A stretch of DNA of 29,260 bases from assembly GCA_945870465.1 (NCBI GenBank), contig CAMBSS010000034.1, forward strand, positions 1 through 29,260, given 5' to 3'. Below, one piece after another: positions 9,201-16,034 of the stretch. Source of the stretch: Bordetella parapertussis. GTDB taxonomy: Bacteria > Pseudomonadota > Gammaproteobacteria > Burkholderiales > SG8-41. Numbering within the stretch: the first letter of the stretch is position 1; each line of letters starts with the position of its first letter. A model generated the notes under the pieces. The model worked only from the letters and a program-made list of their open reading frames with translations, ran no database searches and was not told the DNA's origin. A program made the translations under genes and the position numbers.

Positions 9201-9763
9201 CGCGCTTCGGCTTCGGCTTTGGCCTTGTCGCCGGTCGCGGCGTTGACTTCACCTTGCGCCTTGGCGCTGTCCTGGGCGGCTGCGCGCGACTGCTCTTCGG
9301 CTTTCAGCTTGGCAGCGGCTTCCTGGCGGGCATTGGCTTCGGCAGCGGCACGGGCGCGCGCTTCGACTTCCTGGCGCGCCTTGGCCTCGGCGGCGGCGCG
9401 GGCTGCGGTTTCCGCGCGTGCCTTGGCTTCAGCCTCGGCCCTGGAGCGCTGTTCGGCTTCGGTATTCAGCAGAGCGACTTTGGCGGGCGAAGTGAAGTCG
9501 AGATCGAAGTCGTCGTCGCCGGCTGTATTACCAGCGGCGGGTGCCTCCGCAAAAACGGTGATGTAACCTTCGGCGAGCAGTTTTTCCAGGGCGGGTGGAA
9601 TTTCCGCTTCGGTGAGGCCGGCTTTTTTCGCCAGGTCCGCGACCTTGGTTTTGCCGTCGACGGTAAGAAACACCAACCCGAGCTCGCGCGGCAGACGGAG
9701 CGTCTTGTTCTTGACCTCCAATACTCCCTTGGCGGTCTTCGTGTATATCGTTTGTGGATGCAT
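6209..9763 (-). CDS. Giant coiled-coil membrane protein with AsmA-like C-terminus
   Basis: An 1184-residue protein in four parts. Residues 1-72 form a compact domain (KTAKGVLEV, LTVDGKTKVADLAKKAGL) shared with the PAS protein at 16937-17977. Residues 73-100 are an acidic linker (GDDDFDLDF). Residues about 101-760 are almost entirely Ala, Glu, Arg and Lys in AEAEAKARAEA-type repeats, predicted as a long coiled coil. Residues about 787-808 are one membrane helix (FIIFGLILLVAAGVGI). Residues 809-1184 look AsmA-like: LFPTPQLKIERIAIG near the start, a TLETAMKFTTQGQTPDEL segment and a GPLNATGAVDVSPAAELAGRL repeat near the end. AsmA relatives are inner-membrane-anchored periplasmic proteins tied to envelope lipid transport. 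The coil would be cytoplasmic, possibly about 100 nm if continuous (inference). The ATG at 9763 gives the complete N-domain; no strong ribosome site is seen. Confidence 0.85.
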   Translation of the reverse strand: MHPQTIYTKTAKGVLEVKNKTLRLPRELGLVFLTVDGKTKVADLAKKAGLTEAEIPPALEKLLAEGYITVFAEAPAAGNTAGDDDFDLDFTSPAKVALLNTEAEQRSRAEAEAKARAETAARAAAEAKARQEVEARARAAAEANARQEAAAKLKAEEQSRAAAQDSAKAQGEVNAATGDKAKAEAEARMRAAMAAKAAADAEAKARAAAEAKANIEAQAKANAEAAARVEAEARAKAEAEARARAQAEARARVALEAKMRAMEEALKQAEERAKTEAEARARAEAEAKTRTEVEAKARAEAEARAKAAEAAIVEAKAMAEAAATAEAEAEARSQAEIAARNAAEARLVGQVEGKIKSEAAALTRAAEIARQEALAKAEEAVRALAAAETRMKAEAAARAAAEAKANSEAELRAQEQADKLQRETELQIAREEAEAKMRAEFKVLEDNIRQSREEAQSREEIERKARQEAEVRIAAERKAREEAEARAATEIAAREEEIRKARVEAESRAVAEAKAREEFAVERKARTEAEAEVAAERQSRDEVVGKAREEAENRARAEVETRIAAERKTREEADAKVAAAREEAERKAQIEVEARIDAERKAREEAERKREQAETQAKQAMQISATAEKLIREAASKETSVAEKSRDEAHKMRDEAQRMLDSARLQHEQAVAKAQAEMMARVHAEQKAIAEKRARAAAEDRAKQEAVARVMQEHQMRQNAEKDIHAKVEAEIKARAQAEFDADVKARTEAQLRADTVAMQKAMEQEHAAAKGMTVSATRKAPVKWGQFIIFGLILLVAAGVGILQVAPLNGYVPGAEKILSERLQEPVNISGLRLNLFPTPQLKIERIAIGKGQDVRIESATMAVSSLAILDERKEIDEIELSGVVIDQDALPRLAAWAQAPNAKPRLQVKRIKISAIKLALRGVEMPSLDAVVTLGKDGAWQKFNVRDSKANLELVPLKEPGQLRANFSARAWTPPVGPRVEFSDLSATATLTRDQANISNIDGRVFSGALKGSLVLKWGSALLAEGELNLKGADVGQVLAGFTRDFIASGTLETAMKFTTQGQTPDELFAAPRVTANFALQKGTLSNLDLVRAIQSTSRTGLRGGKTPYTEITGEAQAAGNRISYRNLKLAAGPLNATGAVDVSPAAELAGRLNVQLGTQSVAIARGVLNVSGGMKDPLLGQ

Positions 9764-10000
9764 TGAAATCAGCCGTGGAGGCGTTTTATGTCACCGGGGC
9801 AACCAAGCAAAATTGTTTTTATGCTCTGCATGATAAAACCGTTCAAGAACCGTCGATGCCTGCCGTATGGCGTTGAAAAATATTCCGTCTGCTCCCCGCT
9901 TGCCGCGCGACGGGCCGCCGCCTATTGGTTACCGGTTGCCAGTATAGTTTAATACGTCGCGCAGCCTTGAAGAGTACGGTTTTTTTGCGCGCACAGGGCG

Positions 10001-10460
10001 GTGGGTATGCAACAGCGGCGCAGTGACTACGATGTCACCAACCGTGTAAAGACCGCCGCCGCCGCAACCGTTGCCGTAGCAGTCCGTCGCATCTACCTTG
10101 ATTTGTATCGAAAAGCCGACGTCGCGACGCTCGATCGCGCATTCGTCGATTTCGCCGCGTTGTATGCCGGCGAGCATCCCGGGTATAACCCCTGCGACAC
10201 CGGTTACCACGATACCCAGCACGTGCTGGATGTCACGCTGGCGATGGCCCGGTTGCTTACGGCTACCAGCGAGGGGGAGGCGAGCCGCTGGACGCGCGCC
10301 TCTTCTGCCTGGGCGTCATCCTGGCCACAATTACTGCGTGGAGGCCGCCGAGCAGAACATCAGCTATGCGCGCAAGGTTGGCGCGCAGGGCGACACGCAA
10401 CTGCGCCGCCAGCCGCCGCCGGTCCTCGTCCCCGCGCAGCCGCAGCTGCAGTTGATTTGA
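10001..10460 (+). pseudogene. Decayed HD-like phosphohydrolase gene fused to an unrelated tail
   Basis: Residues encoded from about 10085 (RRIYLDLYRKADVATLDRAF, DFAALYAGEHPGY, CDTGYHDTQHVLDVTLAMAR) look like the start of an HD-domain metal-dependent phosphohydrolase; HDTQH would be part of the metal site. At about 10256-10260 the frame shifts, and GGGEPLDARLFCLGVILA continues in another frame to about 10320. A third frame (NYCVEAAEQNISYARKVGAQ, to 10460) then follows, apparently the C-terminus of a different protein. The HD motif proper is missing, so the gene has lost sequence as well as frame. Nothing is recognisable in the 237 bases before it (9764-10000). Confidence 0.6.
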
Positions 10461-10479
10461 ATTAAAGTCTCACAGCGTC

Positions 10480-10629
10480 ACCGCAAAGGACGCAAAGGAA
10501 CCCTAGGCAACGATATTTCGAAGAGACGGTGAGGGTTCAAAGTTGCGATCGCCTGCCATTATAGTTTTTCGCTCAACATTCTTTTCCCGTTTTTTGCCTT
10601 TCCTTCGCGTCCTTCGCGTCCTTTGCGGT
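10480..10629. repeat. Long inverted repeat with CGCAAAGGA-type arms
   Basis: The left arm at 10480-10500 (ACCGCAAAGGACGCAAAGGA plus A) is nearly the reverse complement of the right arm at 10600-10629 (TTCGCGTCC repeated, then TTTGCGGTT). Each arm is itself a tandem of 9-10-base units. The spacer is about 100 bases without a gene. It sits between the decayed HD-like gene and the 3' end of the minus-strand quinone oxidoreductase. It resembles the other intergenic inverted repeats here in plan but not in sequence. Confidence 0.75.
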
Positions 10630-10643
10630 TCAAGATCTAGTCT

Positions 10644-11639
10644 TCAGCTTACTTTCAGCACGATCTTGCCGAGGTGCGTGCTCGACTCCATGAGCGCGTG
10701 CGCTTTGCCCGCATCGGCCAGCGCGAACGTCGCATTGACGACCGGTTTTATTTTTCCGCTGGCGATAAGCGGCCAGACTTTTTCCTCGAGTTCGCGCGCG
10801 ACCTGCGCCTTGTAGGCGGGCGACCGCGTGCGCAGAGTCGAGCCGGTGTAAGTCAGGCGCTTTAACATCACCGGCATCAGGTTGATTTCGACCTTGGAGC
10901 CTTGCGCGAACGCGAGCTGGATGATGCGCGCGTCATGCGTGGCTGCCTTCAGGTTGCGTTCGATGTTGGGCCCGCCGACGATGTCGAGAATGACGTTGGC
11001 GCCGCCTTCCTTGCGCACCACTTCGACAAAATCTTCCGCGCGGTAATCGACAACGCGGTCGGCGCCCAGAGCGCTGCAGATTTTGCAGCGCTCGGCCGGG
11101 CTGTCGGTGGCGATGACTTTGGCGCCGAACGCTTTGCCCAGTTGTATGCAGGTGGTACCGATGCCGCCCGCGCCCCCGTGCACCAGGAAAGTTTCGCCGG
11201 CTGCGAGGCGCGCGCCGATGAACACGTTGCTCCACACCGTGAAATAGGTTTCCGGCAGAGCTGCCGCATCGACGAGTCCGATGCCGGCCGGCAGTGGCAG
11301 GCAATGCAGCGCATCCGCAACGCAATATTCCGCGTAACCGCCGCCGTTGGTGAGCGCCGCAACCTGGTCGCCGACTTTCCAGCGCGTGACCTTGTCGCCG
11401 ACGGCGACGACTGTACCGGAAATTTCCAGGCCGAGCAGATCGCTGGCGCCCGCGGGAGGCGGGTAGAGGCCTTTGCGCTGCATCATGTCCGGCCCGTTGA
11501 CGCCGGCAGCGGCGACTTTGATCAGCACTTCGCCCGTGGCGGGCACCGGCACGGGCCGCGTGGCGATCCGCAGCACTTCCGGGCCGCCGGGGGCGCTCAT
11601 TTCAATCGCTTGCATTTGTTGCGGCAGATTCTGACTCAT
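10644..11639 (-). CDS. NAD(P)H:quinone oxidoreductase, zinc-free MDR family
   Basis: A 331-residue cytoplasmic medium-chain dehydrogenase/reductase of the quinone-oxidoreductase (PIG3/QOR-like) type. It starts MQAIEMSAPGGPEVL, contains GEVLIKVAAAGVNGPDMMQRKG and GLEISGTVVAVGD (catalytic-domain hallmarks), then NADPH-binding VHGGAGGIGTTCIQLGKAFGA, and ends in AHALMESSTHLGKIVLKV. Zinc-ligand cysteines are missing, as expected for the zinc-free branch. The start at 11639 has a GAGG site 9 bases upstream; the open frame continues far upstream but lacks homology. The intergenic repeat at 11658-11800 lies directly before the ribosome site. The enoyl-CoA hydratase-like gene is next upstream on the same strand, suggesting one transcription unit. 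Confidence 0.92.
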   Translation of the reverse strand: MSQNLPQQMQAIEMSAPGGPEVLRIATRPVPVPATGEVLIKVAAAGVNGPDMMQRKGLYPPPAGASDLLGLEISGTVVAVGDKVTRWKVGDQVAALTNGGGYAEYCVADALHCLPLPAGIGLVDAAALPETYFTVWSNVFIGARLAAGETFLVHGGAGGIGTTCIQLGKAFGAKVIATDSPAERCKICSALGADRVVDYRAEDFVEVVRKEGGANVILDIVGGPNIERNLKAATHDARIIQLAFAQGSKVEINLMPVMLKRLTYTGSTLRTRSPAYKAQVARELEEKVWPLIASGKIKPVVNATFALADAGKAHALMESSTHLGKIVLKVS

Positions 11640-11657
11640 TGATGTCCTCGGGTTGCT

Positions 11658-11800
11658 GGAACTCATCTCAAAAAAATTCAACACTGACATGCAACCGCCG
11701 ATGAACGCCGCTTGAAGCCGGAAAAATTCCAGACTTTGCCCCGAACCAAGGCCAAGTTCCCCGGGTTTATCTGCGTTTATCTGCGTCCATCGGCGGTTCC
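11658..11800 (+). repeat. Intergenic mobile-like repeat, copy 1
   Basis: About 143 bases. It begins GGAACTCATCTCAAAA and ends ATCGGCGGTTCC, with GGAAC/GTTCC at the extreme ends. Inner arms AACCGCCGATG (11693-11703) and CATCGGCGGTT (11788-11798) are perfect reverse complements. The asymmetric core has CCAGACTTTG, CCGAACCAAGGCC and AAGTTCC, shared with copies at 13282-13422 and 22228-22370. It lies between the crotonase stop and the quinone oxidoreductase start. Confidence 0.85.
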
Positions 11801-11821
11801 AAATTGCTTTTAAGATCGCTT

Positions 11822-12547
11822 CTAATTCTTTGCGTCTCTGAAAATACGAATGCGTTCTTTCAGCCCCGGCACGCTCGCTGACTGCGCAAGTGCCGCCATG
11901 TCCGCGGCGCGCGTGTCGATTACGGTTTGCTCGTTGAGCCGCGCCAATGCGGGTTGGGTCAGTGCGTCGGCCGCGATGCGCGCTGCATCGGTGAGCGCGG
12001 GCCAGTCGTTTTGCGCCGCCATCTGCGTAGTGAAGCCGAGTTTCAGCGCTGCGGCCGCGTCGAAGGTGCGGCTGGTCGCCAGCACGTCGCGTGCTGCATC
12101 CGCGCCGATGCGATTTGCAAGGCGGCGTGTGCCGAGCACGAGTCCGAAGCGCAGCCCCGGCATGCGAAAAGTCGTGCCGGGAGCCGCGACGCGCGAGCTG
12201 CAGGCGCAGACGATGTCGGCGCCCGCGCCGAAAATTTTGCCGTGGGCGAGCGCAAGCGTCGCATACGGTGCGTGATAAATACGCTGCAGCAGGTGCTCGA
12301 TGCGCACGAAGCGCAGGACAAGATCGCCTTCGCTCGCTTCGGCGTAACCGGTGAAATCGAAACCCGCGCAAAAATGATTGCCGTTGCCGTCGAGTATCAA
12401 CAGGCGCGTGCCGTCGGTGCCTGCGTATTCGACGGCATTGATCAGCGCTTCGACCAGCGATGCCGACAGCGCGTTGGCCTTGGTTGGCCGATTGAGTGTC
12501 AGCCGCGTGACGTGGCCGTCATGGCTGCGCAGCAGTTCGTTGTCCAT
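11822..12547 (-). CDS. Enoyl-CoA hydratase/isomerase (crotonase) family protein, atypical active site
   Basis: A 241-residue crotonase-fold protein. The CoA/oxyanion-hole segment HFCAGFDFTGYAE is at 58-70, and the second glycine-rich segment GKIFGAGADIVCACSSRVAA at 103-122. In hydratases the catalytic glutamates sit in GGGCEL and the following PE; here the equivalents are Asp111 and Gly131 (RMPGLRFG). Ordinary hydration is therefore doubtful; isomerase, hydrolase or lyase chemistry is possible. The start at 12547 fits the conserved N-terminus (VTRLTLNRPTKANALS). It is 14 bases downstream of the thiol dioxygenase gene on the same strand and probably co-transcribed with it. The alignment was made by eye. 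Confidence 0.82.
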   Translation of the reverse strand: MDNELLRSHDGHVTRLTLNRPTKANALSASLVEALINAVEYAGTDGTRLLILDGNGNHFCAGFDFTGYAEASEGDLVLRFVRIEHLLQRIYHAPYATLALAHGKIFGAGADIVCACSSRVAAPGTTFRMPGLRFGLVLGTRRLANRIGADAARDVLATSRTFDAAAALKLGFTTQMAAQNDWPALTDAARIAADALTQPALARLNEQTVIDTRAADMAALAQSASVPGLKERIRIFRDAKN

Positions 12548-12561
12548 GCAGCCGGGAAACG

Positions 12562-13170
12562 CTATTTGTCGAGCGTCGCGCGGACTTCGGCCGAGCGGTC
12601 CCAGAAATTGGGCAGCGACGGCGCCGAATAACCCGAGACGAAAGGTTTCGGCGCGCCCGTCACCGGATCGTAGACGTGGCGGCTGACCGCGCCGATGTTC
12701 GCGCCGTAAACGTGGATGCTGATCGACGGCCGGTCGGTGAGCGCGTTCTCGACTTTGTGCACGTCGCCGACAGTTGGCGATACGCGGTCGACTTCGCCCG
12801 GCAGCAATTTGTGCGAGGTGCCGGCTTTCAGCGCGCCGGCGGTGCCGGTGAATTCGTGGCACATTTCGGCGCCGCGCAGCATGCCTATCATGCCCCACAC
12901 TGTGTGATCATGGACCGGCGTTTTTTGTCCCGGCCCCCATACGAAGCTCACCACCGAGAAGCGCTCGAGCGGATCGCAGTGCAGGAGATATTGCTGGTAG
13001 TGCTCGGGATGTGGTTCGGTGCACGCGTCAGGCAGCCAGTCGTCGGTGCCGACGAGCGCGGCAAGCAGTTTGCCGCCGTGCTCGAACATCGCCGCTTCGT
13101 CGTTGCCCGAGCGTTCGACCAATCGCGTAAAATCGCCAACAAACTGGCGGAAGCGCATGTGATTTTTCAT
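12562..13170 (-). CDS. Cysteine dioxygenase-family cupin, 3-mercaptopropionate dioxygenase-like
   Basis: A 202-residue mononuclear iron thiol dioxygenase, converting a small thiol such as 3-mercaptopropionate or cysteine to its sulfinate with O2. Cupin metal ligands are visible: PVHDHT (His87, His89) and VGDVHKVEN (His138). SISIHVYG supplies the Ser151-His153-Tyr155 triad typical of the family. YLLHCDPLERFSVVSFVWGPGQ and Arg164 (SRHVYD) resemble the bacterial 3-mercaptopropionate branch rather than mammalian-type Cdo. Length (about 200) fits. MKNHM at 13170 is taken as the start; MRFRQ four codons later is possible, and neither has a strong ribosome site. It heads the minus-strand group with the crotonase and quinone oxidoreductase. 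Confidence 0.85.
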   Translation of the reverse strand: MKNHMRFRQFVGDFTRLVERSGNDEAAMFEHGGKLLAALVGTDDWLPDACTEPHPEHYQQYLLHCDPLERFSVVSFVWGPGQKTPVHDHTVWGMIGMLRGAEMCHEFTGTAGALKAGTSHKLLPGEVDRVSPTVGDVHKVENALTDRPSISIHVYGANIGAVSRHVYDPVTGAPKPFVSGYSAPSLPNFWDRSAEVRATLDK

Positions 13171-13281
13171 AGAGGAATGTCGGACTGAAATTGAACTATG
13201 GACGGAATCGATATACTAACATGTCGTTATGATCGCCAGTTTGCGCCGGGGAATGCCGGCGGCGCAATGGGCGCGAAGCTT

Positions 13282-13422
13282 GGAACTTATCTCAAAAATG
13301 CAAAACCGAAAAGCAACCGCCGATGAACACAGATTGACGCCGATACGAATCCAGACTTTTTTCCGAATCAAGGCCAAATCCCTTGAACTTATCTGCGTTC
13401 ATCCGCGTTCATCGGCGGTTCC
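13282..13422 (+). repeat. Intergenic mobile-like repeat, copy 2
   Basis: Same element and orientation as the copy at 11658. It begins GGAACTTATCTCAAAAA, has left inner arm AACCGCCGATGAAC at 13315, core CCAGACTTTTTTCCGAATC and AAGGCCAAATCCC, and right arm ending ATCGGCGGTTCC at 13422. It occupies most of the spacer (13171-13504) between the divergent thiol dioxygenase and first Bug receptor genes. Promoters for both must lie around it. Confidence 0.85.
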
Positions 13423-13504
13423 AGAGTGTTGTTGCGACCGCTACTAGTGTCAATATAGTGCGGCGGGCCCTGGCCACCGCTCAAAATAACCTGGGGAGTC
13501 ACGA

Positions 13505-14470
13505 ATGCGTATGCATATTTTTGCCGGAGCGCTGATGCTCGCGCTGGCGGCGGCAGCTTCGGCGGCGGACAAATATCCTGCGAAAACGGTGCGCCTGGTG
13601 GTGCCGTTTGCGCCGGGCGGTGGCAATGACATCGCCGCGCGTTTTGTCGCGCAGCGCCTCACCGAAGCATTTGGCGAGTCGGCTGTCGTAGACAACCGCG
13701 CCGGCGCCGGCAGTACTATCGGCACCGACATCGTCGCGAAGAGCGCACCCGACGGTTACACGCTGCTGGTGGTGCACAATGCGATTGCCATCAACCAGAC
13801 GCTGTATACCAAGCTGCCGTACGATACCGTGCGCGATTTTGCGCAGGTGGCGATGATAGGCGCGACTACCAACACGCTGGTGGTGAATCCCGGTGTGCCG
13901 GCGCGCAGCACCAAAGAGATTATCGCGCTGGCCAAAGCCAAACCCGGCGGCCTCAACTACGCGAGCACCGGGGCAGGCGGCACCGCGCATCTGGCAATGG
14001 AATATTTTCGGCTTGAAACCGGCACGGATATTACGCACATTCCTTATAAGGGAACGGCCCCTGGCCTGACGGACGTGGTGGCGGGGCAGGTGCAGGTGAT
14101 GATTTCGGCGCTGCCGGGCACCATGCCGTTTATCAGTGCGAAGCGCGTCATTGCACTGGCGACGACGGGTGCTAAGCGTTCAGCATTTCTGCCTGACTTG
14201 CCCACGCTGGGCGAATCGGGTGTAGCGGGTTACGTGTTCGACACCTGGTACGGATTGCATGCTCCTGCCAAGGTGCCGAAAGAAATCATCACCACTCTGA
14301 ACGGCGAAATCGTCAAGGCGCTGTCGCGCCCCGAAGTCAAAGAGCAGTTATTCAAGCAGGGCATAGAAGCGCAGATCGCAACACCTGCCGAGTTTACGAA
14401 GCACGTGCGCGCGGAAGTGGCGAAGATGGGCAAGATCATCAAAGCGTCCGGCGCGAAGGCCGAGCAGTGA
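13505..14470 (+). CDS. Bug/TctC family tripartite tricarboxylate transporter receptor (1)
   Basis: A 321-residue periplasmic binding protein. A hydrophobic signal peptide ends at about residue 20 (ASA/AD). Then come the family hallmarks: YPAKTVRLVVPFAPGGGNDIAAR (first ligand loop), VVDNRAGAGSTIGTDIVAK, APDGYTLL, a LNYASTGAGGTAHLAMEYF segment, IPYKGTAPGLTDVVAGQVQ, and LPTLGESG near the C-terminus. These proteins bind carboxylic acids and pass them to a TctAB membrane complex, which is not encoded nearby. The ribosome site GGGGAG ends 8 bases before the ATG. Bug receptor 2 follows in the same direction, separated by a repeat. The ligand is not predictable. Confidence 0.95.
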   Translation: MRMHIFAGALMLALAAAASAADKYPAKTVRLVVPFAPGGGNDIAARFVAQRLTEAFGESAVVDNRAGAGSTIGTDIVAKSAPDGYTLLVVHNAIAINQTLYTKLPYDTVRDFAQVAMIGATTNTLVVNPGVPARSTKEIIALAKAKPGGLNYASTGAGGTAHLAMEYFRLETGTDITHIPYKGTAPGLTDVVAGQVQVMISALPGTMPFISAKRVIALATTGAKRSAFLPDLPTLGESGVAGYVFDTWYGLHAPAKVPKEIITTLNGEIVKALSRPEVKEQLFKQGIEAQIATPAEFTKHVRAEVAKMGKIIKASGAKAEQ

Positions 14471-14521
14471 TTGAATGATGCAGCTACTCACGCCCCAGCT
14501 TAAATAAGACAAACCATATTC

Positions 14522-14650
14522 AGCCGCAGATAAACGCAGATACATTCTTTTTAATACCCCCTTGAGGGGTACGCAGATAAGGATTCAAGGCCGTCTTCTG
14601 CCTTTCAGCCCTTTGAACTCATCTGCATTCATCTGCTTTTATCTGCGGCT
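14522..14650. repeat. Inverted repeat with AGCCGCAGAT arms and an internal insertion
   Basis: AGCCGCAGAT (14522-14531) and ATCTGCGGCT (14641-14650) are exact reverse complements. The arms extend inward through loose GCAGATAAAC/ATCTGC tandem units. In the left arm the unit series is broken by a stretch holding its own hairpin, TACCCC-CTTGA-GGGGTA (14555-14571), after which CGCAGATAAGG resumes. It is related in plan to the AACCGCCGAT elements but lacks their core. It lies between Bug genes 1 and 2 and may end or attenuate transcription. Confidence 0.7.
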
Positions 14651-14734
14651 CAATGCTGAGCCAATCCCTCATTGAGCTAGTCGCCGCTATCCGGTAATCT
14701 CTGTTCTCGACCGAGAATCAGGGGGCGCACCGCA

Positions 14735-15700
14735 ATGAAAAGTTTTTGGATGCCGGTAGTGTCGGCAATCCTGTGCGGCGCAAGCGCGCTTGCCAGCGCA
14801 GCAGACTATCCAACTCGTTCGATACGCTACATCGTGCCGCAGGGCGCAGGCGGTTCGTCCGACACATTGGCGCGGCTGGTCACGCAAAAGCTCTCCGAAA
14901 GCCTCGGCCAGCAGGTCATTACCGACAACCGTCCCGGTGCGACCGGCATCATCGGCACCGAGATTGTGGCGCGCGCAGCTCCTGATGGCTACACGCTGTT
15001 GCAGGTTGCGACGTCGCATGCAACCAATCCGGCGCTTTCCACCAAAATGCCGTTCGATCCGATCCGCGATTTCACGCCGGTCACGCTGCTGTCGCAATCG
15101 CCCAACCTGTGGATAGTGCATCCGTCGCTGCCGGTGAAGAACATGCGCGAACTGATTGCGCTCGGCAAGACCCGTCCCGGCGAAATCAATTACTCGTCAT
15201 CGGGCACCGGGTCATCGCAACACTTGGCCGGCGAATTGCTGAAGTCCGTGGCGCACATCGACATCGTACACATCCCATATAGAGGTAGTCCGCCCGCGCT
15301 TATCGATCTGCTCGGCGGCCGCGTCGTGCTGATGTGCTCCACCATCGCACCGGCCATGCCGCTCGCGAAGTCCGGGAAGTTGCGTGCGGTGGCAGTGACC
15401 AGCCTCAAGCGTTCCGCTGCAGTGCCTGAGATTCCGACTGTTGCGGAAAGCGGATTACCGGGTTATGAGGCAACCGCGTGGCAAGGCGTCTTGGCACCCG
15501 CCGGCACCCCGCGCGATGTCATCGTCAAACTCAATACCGAGATGGTACGCATCATTAACCAGCCCGACGTGCGCAAGCAGCTTGGCGATCAGGGGTACGA
15601 ACCTGCCGGCAATTCGCCAGAGCAGTTTGCCGAATATATAAAATCCGAAATCGCGAAGTGGACGCGGGTCATCAAGGCGGCGGGGTTGAAGGCGGAGTGA
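14735..15700 (+). CDS. Bug/TctC family tripartite tricarboxylate transporter receptor (2)
   Basis: 321 residues, with a signal peptide to about residue 22 (LASA/AD), then YPTRSIRYIVPQGAGGSSDTLARL, ITDNRPGATGIIGTEIVAR, APDGYTLLQ, INYSSSGTGSSQHLAGELL, IPYRGSPPALIDLLGGRV and IPTVAESGLPGYEA. The first ligand loop reads PQGAGGSSD instead of the usual PFAPGGxxD, so the binding pocket differs from receptor 1. GGGGG lies 9 bases before the ATG. No transporter membrane subunit is nearby. A long inverted repeat upstream separates it from receptor 1, so separate expression is possible. Confidence 0.95.
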   Translation: MKSFWMPVVSAILCGASALASAADYPTRSIRYIVPQGAGGSSDTLARLVTQKLSESLGQQVITDNRPGATGIIGTEIVARAAPDGYTLLQVATSHATNPALSTKMPFDPIRDFTPVTLLSQSPNLWIVHPSLPVKNMRELIALGKTRPGEINYSSSGTGSSQHLAGELLKSVAHIDIVHIPYRGSPPALIDLLGGRVVLMCSTIAPAMPLAKSGKLRAVAVTSLKRSAAVPEIPTVAESGLPGYEATAWQGVLAPAGTPRDVIVKLNTEMVRIINQPDVRKQLGDQGYEPAGNSPEQFAEYIKSEIAKWTRVIKAAGLKAE

Positions 15701-15775
15701 TCCGAAATTGCGCCGGGCTGGCATCCGGACTCAAATTGTCATCTAATTCGTCATCTAAGCTGTCGTATAAAAAGT

Positions 15776-15828
15776 GGCTCTTCAGGAAATCGAGTGGGTA
15801 AAAAGAGCGATAAGAATTCCTGAAAGCC
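15776..15828. terminator. Imperfect inverted repeat, possible terminator
   Basis: GGCTC-TTCAGGAA (15776-15788) pairs with TTCCTGAA-AGCC (15817-15828): eight perfect base pairs extended by about three more past a mismatch, with a 28-base loop. It lies 75 bases after the stop of Bug receptor 2. There is no clear T-run after the stem, so a terminator role is only a suggestion. Confidence 0.3.
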
Positions 15829-15886
15829 TTATGACTACTGGCTTGCAGGGGTTTCGTAAGGGCTTTGAATTGGGCATCATGTTTGG

Positions 15887-16018
15887 ATGGGCCAACCGGA
15901 GCGCGCGATGGAATATTTCTAGTGGGCGTTAAAGATCAATCCCAATATGCAGGGCGTGGCACTCAATATCGAACTGTTGCAGAAGCAGTTCGTCGAAAAG
16001 CGCAAAAGTTATATTTGA
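15887..16018 (+). pseudogene. C-terminal remnant of a tetratricopeptide-repeat protein
   Basis: From 15887 the frame reads MGQPERAMEYF, a TAG stop (15920-15922), then WALKINPNMQGVALNIELL and QKQFVEKRKSYI before TGA at 16016-16018. ERAMEYFxxALKINPN is a textbook TPR helix pair, interrupted by the in-frame TAG. No start or upstream repeats survive in 15701-15886, where I see nothing else coding. This is the tail of a lost TPR gene left directly upstream of the ybaK-like gene. Confidence 0.6.
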
Positions 16019-16034
16019 GGCGGTAACCGTCCCG

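Noticed and set aside
7238..9766. Long plus-strand frames (up to 456 codons) opposite the coiled-coil gene
   Set aside because: They arise because the Ala/Glu/Arg repeat DNA has no stops in several frames. Their products are low-complexity Phe/Gly or Ala/Ser strings with no domain, whereas the minus frame has sensible N-domain, membrane helix and AsmA-like end.
11640..12371. 575-codon version of the quinone oxidoreductase frame
   Set aside because: The extra part covers the intergenic repeat and is out of frame with the crotonase gene; the enzyme's N-terminus and ribosome site fit 11639.
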